This document shows, one piece after another, positions 18,792-31,239 of a stretch of DNA of 64,000 bases (positions are counted from its first letter, which is position 1; the number at the start of each line of letters is the position of its first letter). A program made the position numbers and the translations under genes. This DNA is from Alentia gelatinosa (Eukaryota > Annelida > Polychaeta > Phyllodocida > Polynoidae). The notes under the pieces were generated by a model. That model was not told the DNA's origin and ran no database searches. It saw nothing but the letters and a program-made list of their open reading frames with translations. Where the stretch lies: positions 26,385,469 to 26,449,468 of the forward strand of contig OX465584.1 of NCBI GenBank assembly GCA_950022655.1, given 5' to 3'.

Positions 18792-19048
18792 GGGGACCCC
18801 CTTAAGTGGGGTGTCCCCTTAAGCGGGGTGGCCCCTTAAGCGGGGTTTAAATAAACTCTCAATAGAGGGGAAAATTTCCGTTCCGAGCAAATTGTCCCCT
18901 TAAGCGGGGTGTCCCCTTAAGCGGGGTTAAAATAAACTCTCAATAGAGGGGAAAATTTCCGTTCCGAGCAAATTGACCCCTTAAGCGTGGTGTGCCCTTA
19001 AGCGGGGTGACCCCTTAAGCGGGGTGTCCCGGAAGAGGGGTTTTACTG
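18792..19048. mobile_element. Truncated TA-flanked TIR element (same family as 25009-25923)
   Basis: Four or more CTTAAGCGGGGTGTCCC-type words and two copies of a GAGGGGAAAATTTCCGTTCC segment, with the right end GGGGTTTTACTG|TA (TA at 19049-19050). The left end is missing: sequence begins abruptly at the outer end of module A. Confidence 0.7.
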
Positions 19049-19971
19049 TATACCTAGCGTGAGTGTTGGGTGTTTGTTTTTTCATACGTTTTCCCTTCAC
19101 TTTGTGTAGCCTGGTATTATTTGTGCATAGCTTGGCGAGAGCAATTCTATTTGCCTTTGGTAACACTATAAGGTATTTCTCCAGTCCAAAATTCTCCTTC
19201 ACTTCCTTATAAAGGGTGCATGAACTATGCTCATCCTTGTCTGTGTGCCACTGTTGAACAAATTGTTCCTTTAGTGTTTGCTCAACAGATCTTTTAATCC
19301 ACTCAACTTTGCATTTCAGTTGATCCCCTATATGATTAATCCAAACAAAATTTTGATTATCTGATGATGTTGCAAAGTCATACATTTTTTTGTTTAGTTT
19401 ATTTCCCTTCCCCCCTACAAGTCTAGCCCAATAACCAATCATCCTCTTTTTAATTATAATTGAAATTAGGTATCTACCAGTTTCACCAAACACCATGGCG
19501 TTACATGAATTGTTGCGTATACAGAGCATGTACTTTAGAAACCTTTGGTGTAGTTTATCACAAACTTCGATATGTTTCTCATACTCCCACACTTCACAAC
19601 CATATAAGAGAATGGGAACAACCATTGCATCAAATAGTACAAGTACGATGTTAAGGGGGAGGTATATCTTTCTTGATTTAGCTTTAAGAGCAATGTAAGC
19701 TAGCAGGGGGAGCTCTGCATAGCCTACATTGATGAAAAATTTCAGATGTTTGTGTGTAAGATTGTATTGTCCATAAGGGTAGATACAGCCAAACTGATGT
19801 ATAGAGAATACCAACATACAGAAATGGCTTAGGCTGGTCAGTTTGAGTGTCAAAGATTCTGACAGCAGTTTCAGTGGCAAAAGATAAAATGAGCTGGTAA
19901 CTAACAGAAGGGAGGGTTCTTATGCTCAACCCGTGTTTCCCGATTACTGACACACCGGTGTGGCGCATCAT
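19049..19971 (-). pseudogene. LINE 3' fragment: C-terminal reverse-transcriptase region
   Basis: A minus-strand frame (Met at 19880) carries the hallmark post-palm region of non-LTR elements: LVLFDAMVVPILLYGCEVWE, then a helix with HQRFLKYMLCIRNNS, then GETGRYLISIIIKKRMIGYW. These correspond to the conserved LFD..V.PIL.YGCEVWG and Y.E.GR.PL...I..R...YW segments of LINE ORF2. Upstream the frame shifts near 19750-19971 (PFLYVGILYTS text). The last ~20 residues before 19049 run into the adjoining TIR element. The copy is 5'-truncated and broken. Confidence 0.7.
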
Positions 19972-20239
19972 TTTATGACCAGGAGGCTGACGCGGTAGCC
20001 CCGGCTAATGGCTCTGGCTTTCCACGTGTGGGGGCAGCAAACTGCCCCACAGTACTTTGCCACAGTTGTGTCATTCTGGTTTGTGTGCCATCATGGAAAT
20101 GATCTCACTCTGACCAACCACTGTCCGTGTCATGCACAAGTGCAAACTTATTTGTTCTATAATGCACTAAATGCTCCAGGATGTTCATCCTCAACAAGCA
20201 TTTGATTTACCTTCAAGTCTATAGTAGGAATTAGAATTT
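19972..20239. other. Unassigned
   Basis: No coding or repeat signal recognised. Confidence 0.4.
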
Positions 20240-20250
20240 AAGTTACATTT

Positions 20251-20320
<70 letters not shown>

Positions 20321-20520
20321 AATCCATTATATTAACTACTTCATTTCATTCTGAATACAATGAAGAATGAGTTACATTAAATACAACATTTCATTCTCAA
20401 TACAGTGAAAAATGTGTTACATTAAACAGTACATTTCATTATCAATGTATGGAAAATGTATTATATGAAATATTACACTTCATTAGGAAATATGGAAAAT
20501 GTATTATATTAAATATTGAC
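20240..20520. repeat. (TA)n microsatellite and flanking AT-rich ~60-bp degenerate repeats
   Basis: An uninterrupted TA run at 20258-20318 is followed by about three or four degenerate units built on ACATTTCATT...GAAAAATGT...TTACATTAAA. Confidence 0.85.
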
Positions 20521-22099
20521 ATGTTATACAAGTGTCAAAGGTCTAGAATAATATCAGTTAAGTCTAAAATACTACATAGTTGGGTTAAAATCAATAGTCC
20601 CGTGACCGTGACTTCCGAACCTCCATATCTCACCTTGGTTGTCTAGAGGGGACCATTTTGATTAAATTTAGCTCCTATGTCCCTCTGAGTAGGTGGGGGA
20701 AGACTCTGAAATAACATGTTTAAAAAGATCCACTCAAGGATGGCGCTGATGGCCAAAAACGGTCACCTACATAGATCTAGATGAGGTAGAGAGGCAAATA
20801 AGGTGTCCTTTCCCACTAAACCTAACATGAGGGATTCAATAAAATGCATTCCAAATTGATGTTATATGTTCTACATCACGAAATTCAGTAAAAAGCAGTA
20901 TCACTTCACAGGGCCCTTATATAGCAGTTTATCATATGACTACTTTTGTACACATACAACCATAACATACATCAGTATCACATATAGTTCTCATTACTTT
21001 GCACCATTTCCATAGTCATCACCAGAAGATTCAGCCTCAGAGTCAGAAGATTCATTGTCACAACTCTTATCATTGTCTTGTGGTGCAGGCCATAGACCGC
21101 ATTAGTGCTGATGTCATACACTGGATTCCCCCTTCACCATGTGCATTCTTGGGGGCAAACAAACTCCAGGCCCCAGCCTATCTCTATGGGAGTTCTGCCC
21201 TACTTCAAAATTCTGATATATTTCTTGGTAAAACTTAAATACCTAAAGTATTGATGGATTAAGGGGATATCTAAACATATTTCTCGAGGTTATTTCCACT
21301 TTCCGTCCTTTAATGGACCGATTCCAACCACTCCAGACCAGATTCAATATGAGTGTGTAATCCCAATACTGAGTGGGTATGCAGAGAGTAGGTCACAGCA
21401 CCAAGGGTCGTGTCACCTGACCGAGTGAGCGCGGGAGGCACTCGGCACACACCCAACTCACCAATACAAATAGCTGTCTACAGTGAGTATCAAAAGAAAT
21501 GCAATACGACAGCTCTAACAGATACCATCAGTATGAAATTTAGATATCATTCTCAGGGTGAATATAGCTCATTTTATTTTACAATTTACTAAAGTAAGAT
21601 AAATTCTAAGTTATTCACCATCGTCTCATGCCTAGTGGGTGAGCTGACAGCAGTTTGTTTGTCCCCACAGTACAGGGAAAGACCTGCTTAAGCGGGTAGA
21701 ACAACGTCACAATAATGGTCTATTGAAGCTAAAGTGATGTAAGGATGTAGGGATTGAGGGCAGAGTAAATCAAACTGGCATATACAGTCCATCTTGGAGT
21801 TTCCATCCATTACCAAAAGGTGAGGGAAGGCTCCTGAATACATAATATTTTGTATTTGTAGAGAGGCAACATAGTTCCCCCCTGCAGATGACAATCCAAA
21901 GTGTCCTTGTTGGGTGGAGGGTACATGGTCTTTTTCTTCTGTCCTCTCCATTTTGTGACTCTTGCTTCTCCCAAGCTTGCACATTTAATGACAAGAGAGA
22001 CTTAAGAACAAACTTTTCAAGCTCTGTAATAGTGTTTAGCATGATAGGAAGGTGCTGCCCCTAGTTTGAGAGTAACTTATGAGCTCCCAAGGACTTTCT
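20521..22099. other. Unassigned
   Basis: Short ORFs only, on both strands, with no recognised domain. Text around 21240-21430 and 21600-21780 is ordinary intermediate-GC DNA. Confidence 0.35.
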
Positions 22100-23310
22100 G
22101 ACCTTTTCAAACATCAGCTAGACTGGAATGGAATGGATGAATTTACTCATGTCTATGATAAGATCCCTTGGGAAAAGGGGTCAACTGGGTATTATATGCA
22201 CCCTTCCTACAATACTACCTTATCTAATCGTAAGAAACTTGCATAAGCTGAAACACGCATAGCAAAACTTGAAGCAGAGCAGAAAGAAGAGACTGTTTAG
22301 GAAAGTCTTCATATGGTACCATAGAGGCTGTTGGCTAGAGTTATTGATCATACATCTGAACTCACCAAGGAAACCAGATACACTTGCAAAATGTAACCAT
22401 TAGGGAGGCAAAGGCTATTTTCTTTCACCATGTGGAACAGACTGTCATGGAAGATCATGAGATTTGCACTTTACAGAGTCTTGGCCAATACTACTAGAGG
22501 ATTCTCCCTAACTTTGGTCATGGATCTACAGCTAAATCCAGCTTCATAAAGGAGCTTCTCATACAGGAATTTGGTGAAATTATTGGGTTCCATCCTCATC
22601 CTCAAAGGAACATGAGTGAAGTGGTGTATAACACAACATCAACTGGGATTTATGGGGAAGCTGCTCTGATTGGTATTACTACTGACCAGCTTGACAAGAA
22701 CTGCTATCAGCCTGAGAGAAGCTATGCTGACCTCAAAGACTATCCCCTGGCCCCCATACATTTATGGATTGGAAGGTGATAAAAACCTAAATGTTAGTCT
22801 ACTGATCATCCTTAACTGGCCAAATAATCCAAACAGGACAATAGTTGATGACAATCCTGCTATTCAGTCTGTTGCATTTACACTTACCTAATTCATAACT
22901 GAACAACATTCAGCAGTTGTCACTAATCAGACTGCCATGCTGCATGGCCTTAGTAAAAGTAGAGAGACTGTTGACATTCTACATAGTAAGACATTTGGAA
23001 TCAGCTACACAGATCTCCAGTTTCTATGTGACTTTTGGGCTGTTAAGGCAGTGATCCACCAAGTGAAAATTAGGGCCGGACGACGTCCGTGCGGATGGAA
23101 TGTGGGCGTCGGCCGCATTCGCCTCTCGCCTCTAACCAGTTTGACAAAGTCAATCAATTGCCCATTTGAGCAGTTGGTTGGTTGGTTGTTTTGATTTAAC
23201 GTCCATTAGAGGTTGGTGAACCAGCTGCAGTGGTAGTGGACAATGATGATTTTAAGAATGACATACTGACAGGTGCTGTACCCTCCCACCTCCTAGTGCC
23301 AGTCGAGGTC
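22100..23310 (+). pseudogene. Decayed ORF of an uncharacterised, probably repeat-borne protein
   Basis: Joined frames read as a degraded protein: a coiled-coil-like ETRIAKLEAEQKEET near 22250, REAKAIFFHHVEQTVMEDHE near 22400, FGHGSTAKSSFIKELLIQEF near 22520, TSTGIYGEAALIG near 22640, LHGLSKSRETVDILHS near 22940 and VVVDNDDFKNDILTGAVPSH near 23235. In-frame stops and frameshifts interrupt it, and DNA with SINE-tail text in reverse complement (23184-23214) interrupts it before the last block. The D-N-D-D-F-x-x-D-x-L-T-G segment reminds me of large uncharacterised proteins multiplied in invertebrate genomes; no function is assigned. Confidence 0.5.
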
Positions 23311-23628
23311 ACTGCATAAATTAGAGTGAGTGAGGGTAGGGGTACACTGGCCACCAGAGCAGACGATTGCTATGACAAAATTCAAACGCCGATATCTTCG
23401 AAACTTGAGACAATTATAGGTTATTTGTATCCCTTACTCGTATAAAAATTTCATTGCTTAATTCCAACGGGAAGTGAAGTTGCGCATTCTGTACGACATG
23501 TCCATAGGTGTCATGAACGGACGACACTTTGGGCGACATTTTCAATCACGTGACCCCACGATTGTCGTGACTATAGAACATGTCTGGCCGCCCTACACCT
23601 CTTACACTCACATCATATCGCCTGTTCA
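23311..23628. other. Unassigned; contains repeated CGATTGTCGTGACT words
   Basis: CGATTGTCGTGACT occurs at about 23560 and 23678, and ATGTCC/GTCGTG words cluster here. No element limits were found. Confidence 0.3.
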
Positions 23629-24222
23629 CTATAGTGTCGTGTCTATTGAACACTGACGGCAAAAACATGTCGCCCATAGCGATTGTCGTGACTGAAAAAC
23701 AGGGCCCAGGTTCTGCCACTGTTGGTGCTGCTCATGTCCCAAGTGCCGTTCACGCTTGAGTGCACCTACTAATGAAACTCGCACTGCCCCTGTGGTGCCA
23801 CTGTTAGAAACAACGAGACTTATCTCTTCTAATGAAACAGCCCCCTGGTTTTGCCCTGGCATCTCTCTCATCACATGTGGGCCTATAGGCATCGAATATG
23901 GCATTGGTATCCCTTGGGTTTGGTGTGGGTCTAAAGGTGTCAGATGTTGTCCCAGCGTTGCTGTCATCGAGCACAGGTATACTTGTAACTGGTATAAGTC
24001 TGGCTGTGCCCACATTGGGTAGGGGTTAATGGGTTTTGTATGAGCATTTAGGCTGTCTGTTGGTGGATATAGTCTGCCCACATCTGGCATCGGTTGTTGA
24101 CCCACAGGTGTAGGTTGTATAATTGTCCTTGCCACTGGTGGGTATGAGCCAGTTTGAACTTGGTGTGAGACCAATGTTTCTGGGTATGAGGTGACTGACA
24201 TGGAGTATTGAGCCTGTGACAC
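23629..24222 (-). other. Pro/Gln-rich ORF, 197 residues, unrecognised
   Basis: The frame is rich in P, Q, T, Y and M (for example QVQTGSYPPVARTIIQPTPV and MPYSMPIGPHVM) and has no recognised domain. In the same frame sequence remains open a little upstream of the Met. Overlapping frames are open on the other strand. Composition suggests a disordered, gag-like or regulatory segment, but this is weak. It ends inside repeated CGATTGTCGTG text, so it may be a fragment of a mobile element. Confidence 0.3.
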
Positions 24223-24264
24223 TGGGTATGTGGGATTTGGTGTACTTTGCCATGTTGTTGGACT

Positions 24265-24323
24265 TTTTATGCCATAAATATGTCCCTCCGCCTGCGGCGT
24301 TGTGATGTATTTATGGCATAAAA
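24265..24323. repeat. 16-bp hairpin TTTTATGCCATAAATA ... TATTTATGGCATAAAA
   Basis: Arms at 24265-24280 and 24308-24323 are perfect reverse complements around a 27-nt GC-rich loop containing CCGCCTGCGGCG. It lies just upstream (minus strand) of the Pro/Gln-rich ORF. Confidence 0.85.
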
Positions 24324-25008
24324 GGACCTCGAACGGCCATCCCTTCGGGCTCAGTAACCACGTTTTCTCTTATTATGGGTTGATGATTATGCACAAATAT
24401 AAATCCCCAAATACACCACCTGCCAACTTTTGTACAGTGCCCATTTCGCAGGCAGATTGAACTCATAAAGGTGTTTCATCATAAACATGGAGGAGGAAGA
24501 TGTGGAATACCACAATACGGAAGATGTTGATTTTGGTAATAATTCACCAGAGCAGACTAGACCAGATTAGGTTTATGCTTGATCAGAAGTTCAGCACTGC
24601 ATATAATTGGTTGGTCTAAAATGATAATTACTACAGTAAAGTATGGTGAAGTATCCATAGTTTTCAGTGATCTAACAGATTAGGAGTTTTGTCTCATGTA
24701 ATATCTCCCTCTAAATCAATGGTCTTTAAAAATAGCTTGGTCAAAGATGTAATAACTGTTATGTTATGCTATCATACATAAGAGAGAAAATGGAGGGGGG
24801 GGGTGTTTCAGAAAGTGGGACATGATATTTTGGGGGGTGGTAAGAAATGTGTGACAAAGTGTGACAGGAGGGTGGGGGGGGGGGGGAGCCTAAAAATTCC
24901 CTAAAAAAGGGTGACATAATTTATTGACAGCCCCTAATCCTTAATGGCATCGATAAGATGTGAAGTTTATATGAGGGTATTTGCCTGGGGGCAATTTATT
25001 TAGAGTTA
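24324..25008. other. Unassigned, with poly-G run
   Basis: Poly-G at 24874-24886; no coding signal. Confidence 0.4.
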
Positions 25009-25923
25009 CAGTAAAACCCCTCTTCCGGGACACCCCGCTTAAGGGGACACCCCGCTTAAGGGGACAATTTGCTCGGAACGGAAATTGTTCCCACTATTAA
25101 GAGTTTATTTTAACCCCGCTTAAAGGGACACCCCACTTAAGGGGGGCACCCCGCTTTAGGGGACAGTTTTTCGGTACAGAAATACTTAAAAACCCCGCTT
25201 AAGGGGACAGTTTGGAAGGACATCATATCAAAAACACTGAAAATCCAAGTCTATGGAGCCCGTTTGTACGGGACAGACAGTTGTCGCAACCAGAACAATA
25301 GACTGAGCATTCCCATGCGGGCCCGGGCGGCCGGAGTGTATTTTTTCAAGGTTATAACCACATCCCTAGCGGCTCTTGGCGGGCCACAGTGAGTGGATAT
25401 TAGTATGAGCGACTTTCGCACCATTTGAAGGTAGGAGGTTAGAGGTCCGCTTACAGGTTAGCTGTGGGAGACACAGGGAGGGCTGGGGGCTTTGAAGGTG
25501 CTGTATTCAGTGAGCCGTCGCGGCTCTGGGCGGCTCACAGTAAGTCCCTTATAGGGCTGCTGATTTCTTTCAGAAGTTACGGGGGGGGGGGGGGGGGGGC
25601 ATTGACCGGGGGTATAAAAAGGAGCAAATTTCACAAGGAAGGTATATCCAACTTCAATCTCTATTACCTTTTTTTTTTGTGTGTGTGTAAATTTATATTA
25701 ATTTATATTATATAATTTATATTTATTTGCTTATTTATGTGTTATTGATAATCCTTTTAACCTAATAACCATCGTTTCCTTCATTTATGTAAGTATTCTC
25801 TATTGTATAACCAATGACAGACTGAAAACCCCGCTTAAGGGGACACCCCGCTTAAGGTGACACCCCGCTTAAGGGGACACTTTGCCCGGAACAGAAGGTG
25901 TCCCCTTAAGAGGGGTTTTACTG
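25009..25923. mobile_element. Complete TA-flanked TIR element, 915 bp (pogo/Tc1-mariner-like, non-autonomous)
   Basis: The ends are TA|CAGTAAAACCCCTCTT (TA at 25007-25008) and AAGAGGGGTTTTACTG|TA (TA at 25924-25925): perfectly inverted 16-bp termini with a TA on each side. Subterminal regions hold many CCGCTTAAGGGGACACC words in both halves. The interior includes a poly-G run at 25581-25599 and a GC-rich stretch matching 5345-5400 in reverse complement (TTACAGGTTAGC text). There is no transposase ORF. Confidence 0.8.
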
Positions 25924-25925
25924 TA

Positions 25926-27590
25926 TTTACCTGGGGGGCATATATAGAAGTATTTTCCTGGGGGCATTTTATTTTGTATAGCTGCGTATAGAAGACATCA
26001 CCACAAATTCAACAAATAATCTACTACAAGAGCAAAACCTGCATTCTGCCCATGTAGTAACTGGTATCAGAACCAGTGATTTTCTAACCTTTGCAACACC
26101 TTCATCTATGGCATTTTCTGTGATAATTATGGGTATCTGGCCCCTGCTACACATGTTTATAGTATACAGACCAACAACATATGAGGAAAGATAGTCAATT
26201 CGAGAACATGGATTGAGCTTATTAGAATTGTCATTCTTTCAAATAGTCAAAGACCAACTTGATATAGTTATTGGGATTGGAGTGAAAGGTTGGCATCAAT
26301 GTTTTAAAATTAAAAATGGGTTTCGCTTTAGTCTTGGATTTTTGTGAGACTGGTATCCCTCCCACTGGTAATGAGGGTCCTCTAGTCTCATTGGTGTGAT
26401 CTCATACACGTTCACATGGGAAAGGTTTCTGCACCAGTGACTAAGTACCCTGCACTTGGTGCTAGCCACATGCACTTGAGTCTCAAGCAAGTCATTCACA
26501 TGGGAAAAAGCCATGAGAGAGACTATGCCCCTTGTGAAAGGGAGCATGTCTGAGACTATTTACTGGGTGTGTCCTTCCATATAAATCCAATCCACCATTT
26601 TCTTTCAAGAATGGGAAAACTCAATTTCAGTATTCTGCTCTGAGATTTTTGAAAAATTATTGGAGGCTGGGGAAAAGATGTAAAGTACACCAGTCTCAAG
26701 TATGAGTCTCTCCATATGAGTCACACTTTAGTGAAAACTTAAGTTATTAGAAAGCAGCAGACTTGCTAAGCCACAATGTGAAAGTGGTGCCTTGCAGTTT
26801 TGTATGGTTGATACCAAAACACCAGGGAACTATCAATAATGATGTCAAAACTAGTTTTCACAATCTTTTAAAAACTTTAAATATATGAAAAACAAACCAT
26901 GACTATTTTCAACACAAGAAAACTGCAATGATTTTAGAGTATGCAGGTTGTGCATGAATATGCTAAGATTATAGAAGTCAATACCGCTGTTAGGAGATTG
27001 CTCCATGACCTCATGCAGTGCAGCTCCACTGTATTAGTATCTATACTCAGCTAAATGGTCAATGTCAGGTGATTGCTGTGCAATGTAGCTTAGCACATAC
27101 AAGTTGTCTTTTCCAATGTCTCAAAAGAACACCCCCTTAAGATAGTTCTCAGAGCAGCAGGTACATAAGCTCCCGTGCCAGCATGTCCTGACAGGCTAAG
27201 GGTTTTTTAAAATTCTTTATTTCATTGAGACAATCTTCAGCTGTTAGCTGGTATGATTGAGTCTCCCAACACGGAAGATTTACATCGGAGTTCAACCTTC
27301 TATATATATAACATGTTCTGAGACCTGAATAAATAGAGGTCTACATTGTTTGTATGATCCATGGCACTTATAGGTAAGTAGTTTTAAGAAAGTTTTGAGC
27401 GTCTCTTGACCACAGGTGTGGTTTACTGGTCCAAGTTGATCAATTATAAAGTGTGCTGTGCTAAGTCCGAAGCATCAGGTCAAGTATAAACTTAGGCAAA
27501 CAATAGATCTTTGAGGGTATGTCCGTAACAAGGTGTTTTGCAAAAATACATGTCTCAGGTTATATACCATCGATACACAACACATTGCGT
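25926..27590. other. Unassigned
   Basis: Only short frames with no recognised domain; the 83-residue minus frame at 26296-26547 is not identified. Confidence 0.35.
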
Positions 27591-29670
27591 AGGATAATAG
27601 AGGGTTTATCCGGCCTGCTCCCTTAAACCGGTGGCCAGTTCTTGGATGATGCCCATTTTTTTGGTATACCTTAACTGCTGATAGTCTGTAATTTTCCTTA
27701 TGTTGGGGGAAATACTATTCCACTCTTCAGCACCTCGATATAAGGTGTTTTCTTATATTTTTCTAATTTGGATTTGCAGATCTTAAAAACAGGGGCATTT
27801 TGTTGTCTTGTTACATTTGGTGTGACTGTGCTTATTAGATCTTTGTGGTTTTGTTGAGTATACATGAAGTGGGCTAAACGTATAGCTTTAAAATTTGCTG
27901 TTTTGGTAATTGATGTATGTTTATGACAGGGTTATTATCTCATAAACACACTTGGACATCAGTTTTGTATATTATAAAGTTTTCTTAGCAGAGTATTTGA
28001 TGCACAGTCATATAATATATCCCCATAATCTGCGTAAGGTAACACCATGGTTTTGTACAACATTGTAGCTGATTTAGAATCGATATAGAGGCTAATTTTG
28101 GACAATAGATATGATTTGTGAGAAACCATCTTTATGACGATTGATAAATGTTTGTTCAGGTTCAGGTCAGATATAGGTGTATGCCTAGGTATTTGAAATG
28201 TTGTATTCTCTCAAGTACTGAGTGATTTATTTTTAGCCTGATTTTGGGGCATTTCTTCAATTGTTGATTGGTGCCGAAAACCATGTATTCAGGGTTTTTT
28301 TATTGTTATCTTGTTGACATAGCATCAGTTTGCAACTTTATCTAGTACGGCCTGAACATGATCTACAATTTCATTGATACCCTTTCCAGAGCCATAGACC
28401 ACCGAGTTGTCTGCATAAAAGCAGCATTTTCAGTCTCCTATAGCCATGGTTAGATCATTTATATAGACTAAGAAGAATAGAGGGCCCAGTATGGAGCCCT
28501 GTGGGACTCCACACTGGACCCTCCCCTCCTCAGATAAAACACCATTGGCTATAGTCTGCTGTGATGATCAGTTAAGTAACTGCATACCCATTCAATCAGT
28601 TTCCCGGTTATCCCCAATTTTGTTCTAAAAAAATATGGTGCTTTACAGTATTGAATGCTTTTTTCTGATCGATAAAAACTGCCACAGTTAATCCTTGATC
28701 GTCTATGGCTCTAAAGATATCATTTGTGAATCTTACATTGGTATCGATGGTTGCATGCTTAGGGCGAAATCCCCCTTGGAGAGGTGACAACAATTGACAG
28801 TCCTCGAGATGTCCCATTATACGTCTATGAATTATTCTCTCCAATAGTTTACCAACTACTAGGAGCAGGGAGATTGGTCTAAGTTCAGTGACCAATTCCC
28901 TGTTCCCTTCTTTTTGTATAGGGAAACTATTGCCTTTTTCCAGTCGTTGAGAAATACACCCTGTGCCAAAGAAAGTTTGATTAAACGAGTTAACTTCTCA
29001 GGGGTAGCTGTCAGTGCTGTTTTAAAAAATTAGCTTGATAGTCTTGGTAGTCCCGGATGATCTCCACACATCTATGCTGTTAATGAGTTCAATAATTTCA
29101 TTCAGGTTAATTTTCACTTCATCTATCAATTGGTCTGATTGATCCCCAAAATATGTCCAGTCACTATTATTGTTGGAGGCTAAAGCCCGACTTATGTTTA
29201 TAAACAAATTATTTATGTGGCTGGCTGTGTCAGCTTCAGGAATTGATGTATTGGTTTCAGTGTCATTTTTAAGATATTATGTCATTATTACTTTTTTTTG
29301 GAAATAGCTTGTTGATCTTGGCCCAGAACTTTTTCGAGTCAGATTTATGGTTTTCAAGATTAGCTTTAACATAGTACGCTTTAGCACTTGGGATCACCTT
29401 CTTATTGCATAAATATCTGGCTGTTCCCCAGTGATCATCTTGGTTGGTTTATGAGCTCTGCATAGAGCCCTGTCTTTGTCTTTAACTAGCTCCAAGATCT
29501 CATTGGTGACCCAATGTTCTTTTTTTATTTTGAAGGTCTTTTCTGGACATATTTTATCTAGGTTTCTAACATAAATATTGTACATCAAATCCCATGCCTT
29601 ATTAATATCTAGTTCTGTTTCACTAGTTCCAAGACAGTGACATACTGGAGACACAAGCAAGGGCAGGAAC
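27590..29670 (-). pseudogene. Decayed non-LTR retrotransposon (LINE) with reverse transcriptase
   Basis: Minus-strand frames in order: a pre-RT linker (DLMYNIYVRNLDKICPEKTF, CRAHKPTK, 29660-29394); RT fingers (ELRPISLLLVVGKLLERIIH at about 28890; LLSPLQGGFRPKHATIDTNV; VAVFIDQKKAFNTVKHH, canonical FIDLKKAFDTV); a [23 protein letters not shown] block near 28500 in a shifted frame; a CFYADN motif near 28430, where functional enzymes have YADD; a FKYLGIHL block near 28180; and PYADYGD-like text near 28040. Numerous stops and frameshifts separate these. The endonuclease domain is absent or beyond recognition. A dead copy. Confidence 0.85.
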
Positions 29671-30004
29671 AGCAGCAGTAACAGCGCAAGCAGTTTTCTC
29701 CTGTCGCAGAATCAATGTCACTGTTGCTCCCCTCCCCTGTTGGTGTCACTGTTCGCAACATGCCATTTACAGACAGTACAAGTGTCGCTGATGTGTCGCC
29801 AGTATGTCACTAACACGTAAAACCATGTGTAGTGGTGGCATTATATACCACCAGGGGTCAGGAGATTTCAGGCTAATCACAATAAATCCAAAACTTATGA
29901 CATGGTAGGACATGCCACCCTTAATACCATCATCTGGTTGGGGGTAAAGGGGGGGGGGGGGGTAAGGGGGTAGGGGTGAAGGGTGGAGTCTGTGACAATG
30001 CATT
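29671..30004. other. Unassigned, with poly-G run
   Basis: G run at 29949-29962 and repeated GTGTCGCTG/TGTCAC words; no gene seen. Confidence 0.4.
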
Positions 30005-30024
30005 TGAGAGGGTATACCCTCTCA
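30005..30024. repeat. 20-bp perfect palindrome
   Basis: TGAGAGGGTATACCCTCTCA. No associated element was recognised. Confidence 0.9.
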
Positions 30025-31200
30025 CGAACAGTGACATAACAGAGAGAGTTTGTGGGGTTCTGAAACGTGACATACCACTGTTCAACCACACATCTCTATT
30101 GTGTGGCAAACTATGTTGTCACGGGACTAGTGAAACAGGTCCCAGGTACATGAGTTTCAGGTAGTCGCTGGCAGTTTTGGTATCTTGCTAGGTTATATTT
30201 CAGCTTCTGAACTTGATTTGATAAAGGTAAACCTGAATATCATCAATATCATGGTTCTGACCGCCTTAAACACAAATTCCCCAAATTGTGCAAAGGGATT
30301 GGTAAGTTGACAGGTACTCAAGTAAAACTCCACATAGATTACAACTGCCTCAGCATTGTTAGGGCTGTGATAATAGCTGCTAGACGGTGCTACAATCATT
30401 TCGCATTAGTTCAATATTTCACCACCAGGATTGTCAGTCATGACTGCTAGCATCAGAATAATCATAATGTAGTGGCTGATTGTCGGGAACAGCACCACCA
30501 CAGTTTTGGTCCAGAATGCCATTCCGGTGCTGGTTACCACAGCCACCCTGCACCGCCATGCTCCGCCCAAGATCATAGAGGGGAAACTCGGAGAGTCCCA
30601 CAGTCTCTGCTGATACCTGGGATCCTGTAATCTGTCTGAAGGGAGGTCCCAAAGGTCAACCCCCTCCTTCCGTCATTGGGGACTCTCTGAACCCTGCCCA
30701 TAGGGAACCCGAAGGTCTACCCTGGCAGGGAACAGAGACAGAGCCCTGGTGAGGGGCTACAGGTAGTCCCTCCACCCCAATGTGCCCAGCTGAGCTTCAA
30801 CAGGCTTTATATACACCTATGGAGTCGCACTGGGCTTGTGCAGAACCCTGCTGGGTCCCAACCAGTAGTCCTGTGTAAGTCTGGCACCCAGCTGACCAGT
30901 TGGCTTCTCTGGGACCTTCCTTACCCATGCAGAACCAATACATATTTTAGGTACCAGCCAGGTGGCCAGATTCCCATTAATATAGACTGGTTCCAACATA
31001 GTGCCAGAAATAGCAAGCGGCTTTTGACCTCACAGGTGGCTGGTAGCAGACCACACAGACCCGCCACTCAACACCCACCGCACGTGGCCGCTAGCTGCAC
31101 ACAGAACGGCTTAGCAGACGACCTTGTGGTCCCCTACAATAACATTCAGATAAATTGTTTACATTAGTCTACAAACATTCTCCACACATAGCACCATAAT
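30025..31200. other. Unassigned, partly GC-rich
   Basis: 30430-31140 is GC-richer, with short frames on both strands and no recognisable family or splice structure. Confidence 0.3.
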
Positions 31201-31239
31201 TCCGACTGTTCTGTATAGGTATATATATATATATAATTT

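Noticed and set aside
8342..18805. Target-site duplication around the giant element
   Set aside because: The flanks ATACATGT and GGGGACCC do not match at any length up to about 9 bp, so no single-insertion claim is made.
27590..29670. Active retrotransposon
   Set aside because: YADD reads YADN and many stops and frameshifts interrupt the frame; it is a dead copy.
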